A DNA stretch of 64,000 nucleotides. Source: Sphingobacterium sp. UBA2700 (lineage in GTDB: Bacteria > Bacteroidota > Bacteroidia > Sphingobacteriales > Sphingobacteriaceae). The stretch's first letter is position 1. Every line of letters starts with the position of its first letter. Below, in pieces: positions 53,068 to 62,356 of this stretch. The stretch is from assembly GCA_002354335.1 (NCBI GenBank), contig DELI01000004.1, forward strand, positions 151,551-215,550, in the 5' to 3' direction. The position numbers and the translations under genes were made by a program. The notes beneath the pieces were generated by a model. It was not told the DNA's origin. It saw only the letters and a list, made by a program, of their open reading frames with translations, and searched no databases.

Positions 53068-53882
53068 AATTCTACAGTTTGGTTAGATTGGGTAAAAGCA
53101 TTAAACAGGAATTCAATATCTAGTTTAGCCTCGCTTGGTATGCTGGTTTTCACCAGATGGACTGCTCCATCAAACTCCTGTTGGCTATAGACAATTTCAT
53201 CATCCGGCTCTGGCGTTCTTGTGATGCTATATTCTTTTGCTAGGTCAAATAGGCTCGTATCGATAAGAAGTTTTCCTTTATTCAAAATCAGCAGATGATC
53301 GAATAGATTATCGACGTCTCTAATTTGGTGAGTAGCGATGACAAAGATTTTATCTGCCGACATTGACTTGGCTAGCAGTTTTCTGAAAATTCCCTTCGAT
53401 GGGATATCAAGCCCATTGCTTGGCTCGTCCATCAGCAGGGCCGACGTATTGCAGGCCAGGGCAAAGGCAAGATGCACTTTGCGATGCTGACCTAGAGACA
53501 GTCCTCTTAAACCATTTTCCATCGGAATATTAAAGGACCTCAGGTTGTTGATATATTCCTGATGCTCATATCTTGAATAGAAAGCTCCGTATATCTTTCC
53601 GAAAGCTTCTATATTCATATCGGGCAGTTTGCTGCTATCCGACAAGTAGAATACCTCGTTATAATACGCTGCGGAGCGATCCGAGCTCTTCAAATTGCCG
53701 TAAAACACATTCCCCTCTTTCGGCAGTAGTAAACCTACCATCAGCTTTAATAAGGTTGTTTTCCCTTCGCCGTTCAAACCTAAGAGCCCGTAAATATGGC
53801 CGGGTTGTAGTGTTGTGCTGATTTCCTCTAGCACCCGCTTCCTCTTTTTATAGGAATAAGATAGTGATTTGATGATTAGCAT
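53064..53882 (-). CDS. ABC transporter ATP-binding protein
   Basis: A 272-aa ATPase with Walker A GLNGEGKTT (35-43), a degenerate signature GLSLGQ near 135, Walker B LLMDEPSNGLD near 154-164, and the switch His in ATHQIRDVDNL. It resembles YtrB/BcrA-type exporters, and its partner is the membrane protein at 52279. It begins the operon, and promoter and operator precede it by 12-68 bases. Confidence 0.93.
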   Translation of the reverse strand: MLIIKSLSYSYKKRKRVLEEISTTLQPGHIYGLLGLNGEGKTTLLKLMVGLLLPKEGNVFYGNLKSSDRSAAYYNEVFYLSDSSKLPDMNIEAFGKIYGAFYSRYEHQEYINNLRSFNIPMENGLRGLSLGQHRKVHLAFALACNTSALLMDEPSNGLDIPSKGIFRKLLAKSMSADKIFVIATHQIRDVDNLFDHLLILNKGKLLIDTSLFDLAKEYSITRTPEPDDEIVYSQQEFDGAVHLVKTSIPSEAKLDIEFLFNAFTQSNQTVEL

Positions 53883-53893
53883 AATTCAAGTTT

Positions 53894-53919
53894 TAGTGTA
53901 TTAATGAACTAATACACTA
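53894..53919. promoter_or_regulatory. perfect palindrome, probable GntR operator
   Basis: TAGTGTATTA (53894-53903), a 6-base spacer, TAATACACTA (53910-53919). It abuts the -7 element of the operon promoter (53927-53920), so a bound repressor would cover the transcription start. Confidence 0.72.
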
Positions 53920-53950
53920 CAAATTTAAAAATTGATTTTGAAAATACAAG
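53920..53950 (-). promoter_or_regulatory. promoter of the ABC transporter/GntR operon
   Basis: On the minus strand CTTG (53950-53947), a 19-nt spacer, TAAATTTG (53927-53920). The -7 is perfect and the -33 has one mismatch. Transcription would start near 53913, inside the palindrome. Confidence 0.65.
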
Positions 53951-54050
53951 AAGGAATAAAAAAAAAACGTAGCGAAACAGCTTGTGTTTCAGGATGAAAG
54001 GACAGCTCAACGCATCGGCGTCCAGTTAATGCCCGTTAAAGACCATTGTA

Positions 54051-54140
54051 AAACCAATTCAAACCCAATCCCAAGCGCTTCTGATATGGGTTTGTATTGG
54101 GTTTTCATTGGGTTTGAAAGGGCTTTAAAAGGGTTTTATG
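54051..54140. repeat. palindrome with 11-nt-phased GGG units (copy 3)
   Basis: GGG tracts start at 54088, 54099, 54110, 54120 and 54131 (11, 11, 10 and 11 nt). The left half carries the complementary AAACCCAATC. It is a third member of the 2699 and 33752 family, in a gap between the ABC operon promoter and the propeller lipoprotein. The rest of the 53951-54244 gap is AT-rich. Confidence 0.72.
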
Positions 54141-54190
54141 TCGAAGAAGTTTCGAGGAGGTCTTGAACAAAATAGATACAATGTGCGAGC

Positions 54191-54222
54191 AAAAAAAATC
54201 CAGCATGCTTGCATGCTGGATT
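54191..54222 (-). terminator. terminator of the propeller lipoprotein gene
   Basis: AATCCAGCATGC (54222-54211 on the minus strand) pairs perfectly with GCATGCTGGATT (54208-54197), with a loop of 2 and a run of T after it (54196-54191). Confidence 0.85.
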
Positions 54223-54244
54223 ATATAAGATGATAAGAATTTAG

Positions 54245-55312
54245 CTATCGAGAGTCTAAAGACAATCCGACTGGTGTGGAAGCGCCATTGCGATAAGAGA
54301 ATTCGCTATCGGGTTTGTCGTCTCCACTTGCCGTTTTTAAGAAACGGAATACTTTCTTAGCTCCCGGGTCGGCAACATAGAGGTATTTAGAGTTTTCTTT
54401 GAAATCTAGCGCGACATCGGAAGGGCGTATCAGTCCGGTATTTGCTCCGCTGATGACACGAGTAGGGGTGATATTTCCGCCATTTTTTGCAAGTTCAGAA
54501 AAGTTTTCAAATAGCAGGATTCTTCCGCTTGTTGTATTTCCTGACGTAGTATAGTCTGTTAATGCAAGAACATTGTTCACCGTGTCTAGTGACATGCCTT
54601 GAATGTTGTGAGTATCTGCGATGCGAAGGGACCTAGTAGGTTTGACATCGTTGAAGAGTGTGTCTGTTCTCCGCGAAATAAGGCCTTCATAGATATCGAC
54701 ACCGCCGTTGTTTCCATTTCTGGATACATAAATAATGTTTTTATGTATCGCGATTGCCCATGGCAGTAGATCATCCTTAATTACGAACCTGCGCGATACT
54801 TTCATATAGCCAGATCGGTTCTTTGGAATGTCGTATGATATGATGGTCGATGAAGAAACGTCTACACCGAATAGTACATCTACGCTTGGGTAATAGACTA
54901 AGCCAGTCACTTTATTGGCATGTTTGTTATCGATTTTTCCATTATTCGCTAAGTTGCCTTCGCGGCCGACGGTAAAGATTTGTAAGCTGGTGTCTGATAC
55001 AACTTGATTAATGGAGCTCATGAACACGCGTTGCGCAGCAGGGCTGAAAGTAATGGCGTTGCCACCGAACGTCCGCGATTGGAAATCCTGAAAGTTACCA
55101 TTGACATCGCCAAAATTTGTTGAGTCTGCGCGTTTGATTACGCCAAGGTTAGGTGGGCTGGCAACTTGTGGATTCGTCGTATAATCTGAGAATGAGATAT
55201 ACAGTCTGGAAAAATCTCTATTGACAAAAGGCTCGTCATCATCACGCTCGCAAGCAACAATTCCGATTAGTGTTGTTATCATAGCTAGCGCGAAAATCCA
55301 TCTTAAGTTCAT
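54245..55312 (-). CDS. beta-propeller lipoprotein of unknown function
   Basis: A 355-aa secreted protein with a signal peptide ending in a lipobox-like LIGIVAC (residue 21 as the lipid-bearing Cys). The mature part shows repeated blade-like segments (for example YPSVDVLFGVDVSSSTI and DVALDFKENSKYLYVADPGAKKV) of the NHL/SMP-30-like propeller sort. Function is unknown. It is a single-gene unit with its own terminator. Confidence 0.76.
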   Translation of the reverse strand: MNLRWIFALAMITTLIGIVACERDDDEPFVNRDFSRLYISFSDYTTNPQVASPPNLGVIKRADSTNFGDVNGNFQDFQSRTFGGNAITFSPAAQRVFMSSINQVVSDTSLQIFTVGREGNLANNGKIDNKHANKVTGLVYYPSVDVLFGVDVSSSTIISYDIPKNRSGYMKVSRRFVIKDDLLPWAIAIHKNIIYVSRNGNNGGVDIYEGLISRRTDTLFNDVKPTRSLRIADTHNIQGMSLDTVNNVLALTDYTTSGNTTSGRILLFENFSELAKNGGNITPTRVISGANTGLIRPSDVALDFKENSKYLYVADPGAKKVFRFLKTASGDDKPDSEFSYRNGASTPVGLSLDSR

Positions 55313-55418
55313 GTTTCTTTATTTTATTACAAATGTAAAAATTTATCGCTATTCAGGCGCAGTTGGAAGCGTCAAGAAATGTTAATTTGATTAAATAAAG
55401 GTATTTATGTAACATTGC

Positions 55419-56087
55419 ATGATTGAATTGAATGCAATGGAGAATAATGAATTTGTAAGGGAGAAGTTGGAATTGCCCAACGAAGGGAAGAAACTATTGC
55501 TACATTCCTGCTGTGCACCATGTTCGGGGGAAGTGATGGAAGCGCTGATTGCGTCAGACATCGAATTTACGATCTATTTTTACAACCCCAACATCCATCC
55601 ACGCAAGGAATATGATTTACGCAAAGAAGAGAATATTCGATTTGCGGAGAAGCATAACATTCCCTTTATCGACGCGGACTATGACGTCGACCATTGGTTT
55701 GAACTTGCTAAAGGAATGGAAAATGAGCCCGAGCGTGGTATTCGTTGCACGATGTGCTTTGATATGCGCTTTGAGAAGACTGCAGAATATGCGGCAGCCA
55801 ACGGCTTCGACGTTATTTCAAGTTCCTTAGGAATTTCGCGTTGGAAAACGATGAGTCAAATCAATGACTGCGGTGTTCGTGCAGCATCGCGTTATCCCGA
55901 TATGGAATACTGGACATTGAACTGGCGTAAAAAGGGAGGTTCGGCACGTATGCTGGAGATCAGCAAGCGCGAACGCTTTTACATGCAGGAATACTGTGGT
56001 TGCGCTTATTCACTTCGCGATACAAATAAGTGGCGTATGGCGAATAATCGCGAGAAAATAGAATTAGGAAAAAACTATTACGAGTAG
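55419..56087 (+). CDS. queH: epoxyqueuosine reductase QueH
   Basis: A 222-aa Fe-S enzyme for the last step of queuosine synthesis (DUF208 type, non-homologous to QueG). The cysteine sets are HSCCAPCSG near 29-37, RCTMCFD near 110-116, and YCGCAYS near the C-terminus. ATG codons at 55419 and 55437 are both possible starts. It is monocistronic. Confidence 0.92.
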   Translation: MIELNAMENNEFVREKLELPNEGKKLLLHSCCAPCSGEVMEALIASDIEFTIYFYNPNIHPRKEYDLRKEENIRFAEKHNIPFIDADYDVDHWFELAKGMENEPERGIRCTMCFDMRFEKTAEYAAANGFDVISSSLGISRWKTMSQINDCGVRAASRYPDMEYWTLNWRKKGGSARMLEISKRERFYMQEYCGCAYSLRDTNKWRMANNREKIELGKNYYE

Positions 56088-56134
56088 GGATAAGGATTTT
56101 TTAAAATAAATTTCATTTATACTTAATTAATCGT

Positions 56135-56142
56135 TATTTTTG
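56135..56142 (+). promoter_or_regulatory. -7 element of yceD-rpmF
   Basis: TATTTTTG fits TAnnTTTG; TTTC at 56111-56114 is a weak -33 with a 20-nt spacer. The leader is about 14 bases before the GTG start at 56162. Confidence 0.45.
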
Positions 56143-56161
56143 CAGGCTCAAATGCAGGATT

Positions 56162-56701
56162 GTGAAGTATCTAAAACAATATAGAATACCATTTTCAGGT
56201 CTTTCGACAGGTAAACACAGTTTTGACTTTGAAGTAGATGAGAAGTTCTTTGCTTGTTACGAACATTCCTTAGTGAAGGAAGGAGACCTAAAAGTTGTAG
56301 TTGAACTACAGAAACAGGAGAATATGCTGATTGCTAATTTTGATATCAAAGGCAGCATGAAGCTTACTTGTGACGTTTGTTTATCTCAATTTGATGCTCC
56401 GATTCATATTCAAGAGCGCGCTCTGATCAAGTTTTCGGAAGAAGATTGGCAAGATGATACCGAAGAGGTTGTTATGCTGTCTAAAAACGACTACGAACTG
56501 GATATCGCTCCTTTGCTTTATGAATATATCAATGTTGCTGTTCCGCCTTACACGAAATGTAGTGAGCAGGGCGAAAACATAAACTGCGATCCGGAGATGT
56601 TAAATATGATTCAAAACGAGCAAGACGAAGAATCATCAATAGCGGACGATGAGCACATCGATCCACGTTGGGAAGCATTAAAAAATATTAAGAATAACTA
56701 A
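56162..56701 (+). CDS. yceD: YceD family protein (DUF177)
   Basis: A 179-aa acidic protein from a GTG start. The CDVCLSQFD motif (near 76-84) is a family signature. An ATG ten bases earlier is out of frame, so GTG is the start. YceD is a ribosome-linked protein of unclear role that is almost always upstream of rpmF, as here (gap of 15 bases). Confidence 0.9.
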   Translation: MKYLKQYRIPFSGLSTGKHSFDFEVDEKFFACYEHSLVKEGDLKVVVELQKQENMLIANFDIKGSMKLTCDVCLSQFDAPIHIQERALIKFSEEDWQDDTEEVVMLSKNDYELDIAPLLYEYINVAVPPYTKCSEQGENINCDPEMLNMIQNEQDEESSIADDEHIDPRWEALKNIKNN

Positions 56702-56716
56702 AACGAGAAATACGAG

Positions 56717-56908
56717 ATGGCACATCCAAAACGTAAAACTTCTAAATCTAGAAGAGACAAAAGAAGAACACACTATAAAGCTGAGTTACCTAGCTTAACA
56801 GTTTGTAAAGAAACTGGCGCGGTTCATACACCACACCGTGCTTACACAGTAGATGGTAATTTATACTACAACGGTAAATTGATTATCGAAAATACTGCTA
56901 CTGTCTAA
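56717..56908 (+). CDS. rpmF: 50S ribosomal protein L32
   Basis: A 63-aa basic protein starting [20 protein letters not shown], with [18 protein letters not shown] (a single Cys rather than a full zinc finger). It follows yceD and ends before a large terminator. Confidence 0.96.
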   Translation: MAHPKRKTSKSRRDKRRTHYKAELPSLTVCKETGAVHTPHRAYTVDGNLYYNGKLIIENTATV

Positions 56909-56924
56909 CGACATCATTCAGAAT

Positions 56925-56982
56925 AAACATCCCAAAAAAGTGTAATATTTTATATTATTCACTTTACTTTGGGATGTTTTTT
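56925..56982 (+). terminator. terminator of yceD-rpmF
   Basis: AAACATCCCAAA (56925-56936) pairs with TTTGGGATGTTT (56968-56979), with an inner AAGTGTAATA/TATTATTCACTT helix. T-rich sequence follows. Confidence 0.82.
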
Positions 56983-57013
56983 GCGTATTATTGAATATTC
57001 TAAATAATTACGA

Positions 57014-57952
57014 ATGAAGATTGGATTAGACGTATTGGGGGGAGATTATGCACCGGACTCAAATATTAAAGGTGCTATCGAAGCTCAACAATTGCTAGAC
57101 GAATCTCAGCGCATAGTGTTATTTGGCGACGAAGAAGCCACCAAAAAAGCTATTGAAGCAGCGGGATCCGACCCCTCAAAATTTGATTATGTTCATGCTC
57201 CTGAAAATATCAGCATGCACGAACATCCAACCAAAGCTATCACACAAAAACCCGATTCATCCATTGCAAAGGGCTTTGAACTATTAAAGAACGGTGAGAT
57301 AGACTCTTTCTCTTCAGCTGGAAATACCGGAGCGATGTTAGTTGGCGCTATGTTCAGTGTCAAGACTATTCCGGGGGTTTTACGCCCCGCAATTGCCACC
57401 AACGTTCCTAAATTAAAAGAAGGATTTGGAATCCTGCTTGATGTTGGTGCAAATGCAGACTGCAAACCTGAAATGTTGAACCAATTTGCGCTGCTTGGTA
57501 GCTTGTATGCTGAGCATGTATATGGCATCCCGAGCCCCAAAGTTGGATTATTGAACATTGGCGAAGAAGAAGAAAAAGGAAATAACCTAACTGTTGCAAC
57601 CTACCCATTATTAAAAGCAAACAATAAGATCAATTTTATTGGAAACGCTGAAGGCCGTGACTTGTTCACTGACCATGCAGACGTTGTCGTTTGTGATGGC
57701 TATACTGGAAATGTGGTTCTAAAACTTGCGGAGTCGTTTTATGTGGTTACCTTGAAAAAAGGAATGAAAGATCCTTTTTTCGATCGCTTTAACTATGAGC
57801 AATATGGAGGAAGCCCTATTTTAGGTGTAAATGCTCCAGTTATTATTGGCCATGGTATATCAACTCCTGAGGCTATTAAAAATATGGTTTTATTGTCAAG
57901 AGATATGATTGCTTCTCAATTTATTGAGAAGATCAGATCAGCTTTTAATTAA
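57014..57952 (+). CDS. plsX: phosphate acyltransferase PlsX
   Basis: Turns acyl-ACP into acyl-phosphate for phospholipid synthesis. The 312-aa protein begins [20 protein letters not shown] (the family form) and has the [10 protein letters not shown] loop and the [14 protein letters not shown] motif. It is 5 bases upstream of fabH. It opens the fatty-acid cluster plsX-fabH-accB-accC. Confidence 0.96.
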   Translation: MKIGLDVLGGDYAPDSNIKGAIEAQQLLDESQRIVLFGDEEATKKAIEAAGSDPSKFDYVHAPENISMHEHPTKAITQKPDSSIAKGFELLKNGEIDSFSSAGNTGAMLVGAMFSVKTIPGVLRPAIATNVPKLKEGFGILLDVGANADCKPEMLNQFALLGSLYAEHVYGIPSPKVGLLNIGEEEEKGNNLTVATYPLLKANNKINFIGNAEGRDLFTDHADVVVCDGYTGNVVLKLAESFYVVTLKKGMKDPFFDRFNYEQYGGSPILGVNAPVIIGHGISTPEAIKNMVLLSRDMIASQFIEKIRSAFN

Positions 57953-57957
57953 TTGAT

Positions 57958-58947
57958 ATGTCGAAAATTCATGCGGCGATAACCGCTGTAAATGGTTATG
58001 TTCCGGATTATATCCTTACCAACAAAGAGTTGGAAACCATGGTTGATACCAACGACGAGTGGATTGTAAGCCGCACGGGTATCAGCGAAAGAAGAATTCT
58101 TAAAGATCCCAATAAAGCAACTTCTGATTTGGCCGTTCCTGCGGTAAAGGGTCTTTTAGAAAAAAGAGGAATCTCGGCAGAAGATATCGAATTGATTATT
58201 TTCTGTACAAGTACACCAGATATGTTGTTTCCTGCTACGGCGAATATTCTTGCAGACAAGATTGGAGCAAAGAATGCTTGGGGATATGATCTTCAGGCCG
58301 CATGTTCGGGTTTCTTATTTGGATTAACGACCGGTGCTCAGTTCATCGAGTCGGGGAAGCATAAAAAAGTTTTAGTTGTTGGTGGTGATAAGATGTCATC
58401 AGTTGTCAACTATGCGGATAGAAATACATGTATCTTATTTGGTGACGGGTGCGGATGCGTGCTTTTAGAACCCGATACGGAAGGAAATGGCATACAGGAT
58501 TCTATCCTGCGCACGGATGGTTCGGGCGGACAATACCTGAATATCAAGGGTGGTGGTTCCCTACATCCGGCTAGCCACGAAACGGTGGATGCAGGCTTGC
58601 ACTATGCTTACCAAGAGGGACGCACAGTATTTAAGTTTGCCGTTACAAATATGGCGGATGTTGCTGCCGAAATTATGGATCGTAACAACCTAACTGCGAA
58701 CGACGTAGCCTGGTTAGTTCCACATCAGGCAAACAAGCGTATTATTGATGCAACGGCAGAGCGCGCTGGATTGCCAGAAGAAAAAGTGATGGTGAATATC
58801 CAGAAATACGGAAATACAACAAGCGCGACGATTCCTATGTGTTTATGGGAGTGGGAGAGCCAGTTGAAAAAAGGCGATAATTTGATCCTTGCGGCCTTTG
58901 GCGGCGGGTTTACTTGGGGCTCCGTTTATTTAAAATGGGCATACTAA
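57958..58947 (+). CDS. fabH: beta-ketoacyl-ACP synthase III
   Basis: A 329-aa thiolase-fold enzyme starting fatty-acid chains from acyl-CoA and malonyl-ACP. The catalytic triad is C116 in AACSGFLFG, His in [11 protein letters not shown], and Asn in NTTSATIP. It follows plsX after 5 bases. Confidence 0.96.
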   Translation: MSKIHAAITAVNGYVPDYILTNKELETMVDTNDEWIVSRTGISERRILKDPNKATSDLAVPAVKGLLEKRGISAEDIELIIFCTSTPDMLFPATANILADKIGAKNAWGYDLQAACSGFLFGLTTGAQFIESGKHKKVLVVGGDKMSSVVNYADRNTCILFGDGCGCVLLEPDTEGNGIQDSILRTDGSGGQYLNIKGGGSLHPASHETVDAGLHYAYQEGRTVFKFAVTNMADVAAEIMDRNNLTANDVAWLVPHQANKRIIDATAERAGLPEEKVMVNIQKYGNTTSATIPMCLWEWESQLKKGDNLILAAFGGGFTWGSVYLKWAY

Positions 58948-59014
58948 TCTCCGAGTTTTTATTACCTTTACAGTTAACAATTTTTTTACATTAAATAAAC
59001 TAACCTACTAGCAT

Positions 59015-59500
59015 ATGAGTATGGATATTAAACAAATTCAAGATTTAATCAAATTTGTTTCTAAATCTGGTGTTAATGAAGTTTCTATCGAAGAGAAAGA
59101 TTTCAAGATCACAATTAAAACAAATCAAGAGCCAACTTACGTTACAGCTTCAGTTCCTGCAGTAGCAGCGGCGGCTCCAGTAGCGGCAGCCCCTGCGGCA
59201 GCAGCTCCGATAGCGGCGGCACCAGTTGCAGCAGCGCCAGCAGCAGATGATGAATCGAAGTATATCACGGTTAAATCTCCAATCATTGGTACATTCTACC
59301 GTTCTCCAGGTCCAGATAAAGGGGTGTTTGTGAATGTGGGTGATGAAATCGCTCCGGGTAAAGTATTGTGTATTGTCGAAGCAATGAAACTTTTCAACGA
59401 GATTGAATCTGAGGTTTCTGGAAAAATCGTGAAAATCTTAGTTAATGATGCACAGCCTGTGGAATACGATCAACCATTATTCTTGGTAGATCCTAGCTAA
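59015..59500 (+). CDS. accB: acetyl-CoA carboxylase biotin carboxyl carrier protein
   Basis: A 161-aa carrier with a short N-terminal domain (1-45), an Ala/Pro-rich linker (about 46-85) and a C-terminal biotinyl domain. Biotin attaches to K125 in [11 protein letters not shown]. It works with accC directly downstream (62-base gap); the carboxyltransferase genes are elsewhere. Confidence 0.96.
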   Translation: MSMDIKQIQDLIKFVSKSGVNEVSIEEKDFKITIKTNQEPTYVTASVPAVAAAAPVAAAPAAAAPIAAAPVAAAPAADDESKYITVKSPIIGTFYRSPGPDKGVFVNVGDEIAPGKVLCIVEAMKLFNEIESEVSGKIVKILVNDAQPVEYDQPLFLVDPS

Positions 59501-59562
59501 TCGTTAGTCTGCTGGATAGCAGACATTGTTGCTCAGGAAAAAGTATTACATCATTCAGAACT

Positions 59563-60924
59563 ATGTTTAAAAAAATATTAATTGCCAATAGAGGTGAGAT
59601 CGCATTAAGAATTATCCGTACTTGTAAAGAAATGGGTATTCAGAGTGTTGCGGTATATTCTACTGCAGATCGCGATAGTCTGCACGTTCGCTTTGCAGAC
59701 GAAGCAGTTTGTATCGGTCCGCCAGCAAGTAAAGATTCCTATTTAAATATTCCTAATATCATTGCAGCTGCAGAATTAACCAATGCAGATGCAATTCACC
59801 CAGGCTACGGTTTCCTTTCGGAAAATGCCAAGTTCTCTGCGATCTGTGCAGAATATGGTATCAAGTTTATTGGTGCTACAGCAGAGCAGATTGAGAAAAT
59901 GGGTGATAAAGCTTCAGCAAAAGAGACGATGAAGCAGGCAGGCGTTCCAACGGTTCCGGGATCGGATGGTTTGGTACCTGATGTGAAAACGGGTCTGAAG
60001 CTTGCCAACGAAATGACGTATCCAATTATTTTAAAAGCTACTGCCGGTGGTGGTGGTCGTGGTATGCGTATCGTTTGGAAAGATGAAGAGTTTGAACCAG
60101 CATGGGATTCGGCTCGTCAAGAAGCTGGTGCCGCATTCGGAAACGACGGCATCTATTTAGAGAAATATGTGGAAGATCCACGTCATATTGAGATCCAGGT
60201 CATCGGTGATCAGTATGGTACAGTATGTCACCTTTCTGAGCGTGACTGTTCTATCCAACGTCGTCACCAGAAATTGGTAGAGGAAGCTCCATCTCCATTT
60301 ATTACGCCAGAGTTGCGTGCTAAAATGGGTGAAGCAGCTATCAAAGGTGCGATGGCAGTAAAATATGAGGGCGCGGGTACTATCGAGTTTTTGGTAGACA
60401 AACACCGTAACTTCTACTTTATGGAGATGAATACACGTATTCAGGTAGAGCACCCTGTAACGGAGGAAGTAATCAACTTCGATTTAATTAAAGAACAAAT
60501 TAAAGTAGCAGCAGGTATTCCTATTTCAGGAAAGAGCTATGAGCCAACCATGCATGCTATCGAGTGTCGTATCAATGCGGAAGATCCTTTCAATAATTTC
60601 CGCCCGTCGCCAGGGAAGATTACGAACTTCCACTCTCCAGGAGGTCATGGCGTTCGTGTAGATACGCACGTATATTCTGGATATACCATCCCTCCGAACT
60701 ATGATTCGATGATTGCGAAATTAATTTGTGTTGCGCAGACTCGTGAAGAGGCGCTTAACACAATGGAACGCGCATTGAGCGAATTTGTAATTGAGGGTGT
60801 GAAAACAACCATTCCACTTCACCTACGTCTAATGCGTGATCCTAACTTTAGAGCTGGTAATTTTACCACTAAATTTATGGAGACTTTCGACCTGACGCAG
60901 TATCCTGATGAGGAAGTTGTATAA
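59563..60924 (+). CDS. accC: acetyl-CoA carboxylase biotin carboxylase subunit
   Basis: A 453-aa ATP-grasp enzyme that carboxylates the biotin of AccB. The N-terminus is [20 protein letters not shown]; the Gly-rich ATP loop is [11 protein letters not shown] near 158-168; the metal and biotin-carboxylate sites are in [15 protein letters not shown]. It is the last gene of the cluster and is followed by a terminator. Confidence 0.97.
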   Translation: MFKKILIANRGEIALRIIRTCKEMGIQSVAVYSTADRDSLHVRFADEAVCIGPPASKDSYLNIPNIIAAAELTNADAIHPGYGFLSENAKFSAICAEYGIKFIGATAEQIEKMGDKASAKETMKQAGVPTVPGSDGLVPDVKTGLKLANEMTYPIILKATAGGGGRGMRIVWKDEEFEPAWDSARQEAGAAFGNDGIYLEKYVEDPRHIEIQVIGDQYGTVCHLSERDCSIQRRHQKLVEEAPSPFITPELRAKMGEAAIKGAMAVKYEGAGTIEFLVDKHRNFYFMEMNTRIQVEHPVTEEVINFDLIKEQIKVAAGIPISGKSYEPTMHAIECRINAEDPFNNFRPSPGKITNFHSPGGHGVRVDTHVYSGYTIPPNYDSMIAKLICVAQTREEALNTMERALSEFVIEGVKTTIPLHLRLMRDPNFRAGNFTTKFMETFDLTQYPDEEVV

Positions 60925-60947
60925 AATTTATTTTACATAAGCAAAAC

Positions 60948-60980
60948 ATGCCATTCTTCTTACGAAGAATGGTATTTTTG
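60948..60980 (+). terminator. terminator of the plsX-accC cluster
   Basis: CCATTCTTC (60951-60959) pairs with GAAGAATGG (60964-60972), with a loop of 4 and flanking ATG/TAT pairs. TATTTTTGTTTT follows. Confidence 0.85.
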
Positions 60981-61016
60981 TTTTCTTACGAACAATTTAC
61001 ACGTACATAAACTTAC

Positions 61017-61886
61017 ATGTCCAAGAATCTAAAATTAATTGAAGCGATAAAGAACAAAGGCAAGAATCTTGAATCCGAGATGTCCTTTTTCGATCATCTT
61101 GAGGTGCTTCGTTGGCATATTATCCGTGCAGTAATCGCTGTTACTATTTTTGCGATCTTATCTTTTACCTTTTATGATTTTGTTTTCAACGAAATTATTA
61201 TGGGTCCAAAGAACCTGGATTTCTGGACGTATCGTATGATGTGTAAAGTGGGGGATGCGTTGAATTTAGCAGGTTTCTGCGTAGAGAAGATTCCGTTCAA
61301 TATTATCAATACAGAGTTGGCCGGGCAGTTTATGCTTCAGATTAACTCCTGTTTATTGATGGCAGTAGCTTTGGGCTTTCCGTATTTGTTATTTGAGGTT
61401 TGGCTCTTTATCAAACCGGCATTAACGGATATTGAACGCAAATCGGCTCGTGGTTTCGTATTCTATGCGACTGTTCTGTTTATTATCGGAGCTTTATTTG
61501 GTTACTATATCGTTGTTCCTTTATCGGTAAATTTCCTAGCAAACGTATCCTTAAGTGAGGAAATTACGAATCAGATTACTATCGATTCGTACTTGTCGAC
61601 AATTGCGACATTAACTTTGGGCTGTGGAATTATCTTCCTTCTTCCCATCTTAATATTTATTTTATCGAAGATTGGTATCATGACGCCCGAGTTTATGCGT
61701 GCGAGTCGTCGTTACGCTATCGTTATCATTTTAGTCATTGCAGCAATCATTACTCCAACGGCAGACGTTATTACTTTATTGACGGTAAGTGCTCCGATGT
61801 TCATTTTATATGAATTGAGTATCATGGTTTCGGCGAATGTAAAACGAGCAAAAGAACAAGCAGAAAAAGAATTCTATAACAGTTAA
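61017..61886 (+). CDS. tatC: twin-arginine translocase subunit TatC
   Basis: A 289-aa inner-membrane protein that recognises twin-arginine signal peptides, such as that of the isomerase-like protein at 42819. It has six membrane segments, the conserved FFDHLEVLRWHIIRA start, and a FLP..E-like periplasmic loop. A longer first loop (about 45-110) is a lineage feature. tatA/E is not nearby. It leads into rpiB (9-base gap). Confidence 0.93.
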   Translation: MSKNLKLIEAIKNKGKNLESEMSFFDHLEVLRWHIIRAVIAVTIFAILSFTFYDFVFNEIIMGPKNLDFWTYRMMCKVGDALNLAGFCVEKIPFNIINTELAGQFMLQINSCLLMAVALGFPYLLFEVWLFIKPALTDIERKSARGFVFYATVLFIIGALFGYYIVVPLSVNFLANVSLSEEITNQITIDSYLSTIATLTLGCGIIFLLPILIFILSKIGIMTPEFMRASRRYAIVIILVIAAIITPTADVITLLTVSAPMFILYELSIMVSANVKRAKEQAEKEFYNS

Positions 61887-61895
61887 TAACATATC

Positions 61896-62333
61896 ATGTC
61901 AAAAAAAATTGCAATTGGTGGAGATCATGCTGGTTTTGAATATAAAGCAGCGATCATTGAATTTTTACAGGAATTAGGTTATACCGTTCAAGACTTCGGT
62001 ACCTATTCTACAGATTCAGTTGATTACCCTGATTTTGCTCACCCAGTAGCGAGCAGCGTAGAGGATCAATCGAATGATATGGGGATCCTGATTTGTGGAT
62101 CAGCGAACGGGGTTGCTATTACAGCAAACAAACACCAAGGGATTCGTGCAGCAATCTGTTGGTTAGAGGAAATCTCGGCACTAGCACGCCAGCACAACAA
62201 TGCGAATGTTGTTTGTATCCCAGCGCGTTTTATTGACTTGGATCTTGCAAAACGCATTGTAAAAACATTCCTAACGACCGACTTTGAAGGCGGTCGCCAT
62301 GAGAACCGAGTGAACAAGATTGCTTGTTCTTAA
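61896..62333 (+). CDS. rpiB: ribose-5-phosphate isomerase B
   Basis: A 145-aa sugar-phosphate isomerase interconverting ribose and ribulose 5-phosphate. It has GGDHAGFEYKAA, GSANGVAITANKHQGIRAA, and the R/H region GGRHENRVNKI. It lies between tatC and the M28 peptidase. Confidence 0.95.
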   Translation: MSKKIAIGGDHAGFEYKAAIIEFLQELGYTVQDFGTYSTDSVDYPDFAHPVASSVEDQSNDMGILICGSANGVAITANKHQGIRAAICWLEEISALARQHNNANVVCIPARFIDLDLAKRIVKTFLTTDFEGGRHENRVNKIACS

Positions 62334-62356
62334 CCTATTATTTTAAACGATAGATT

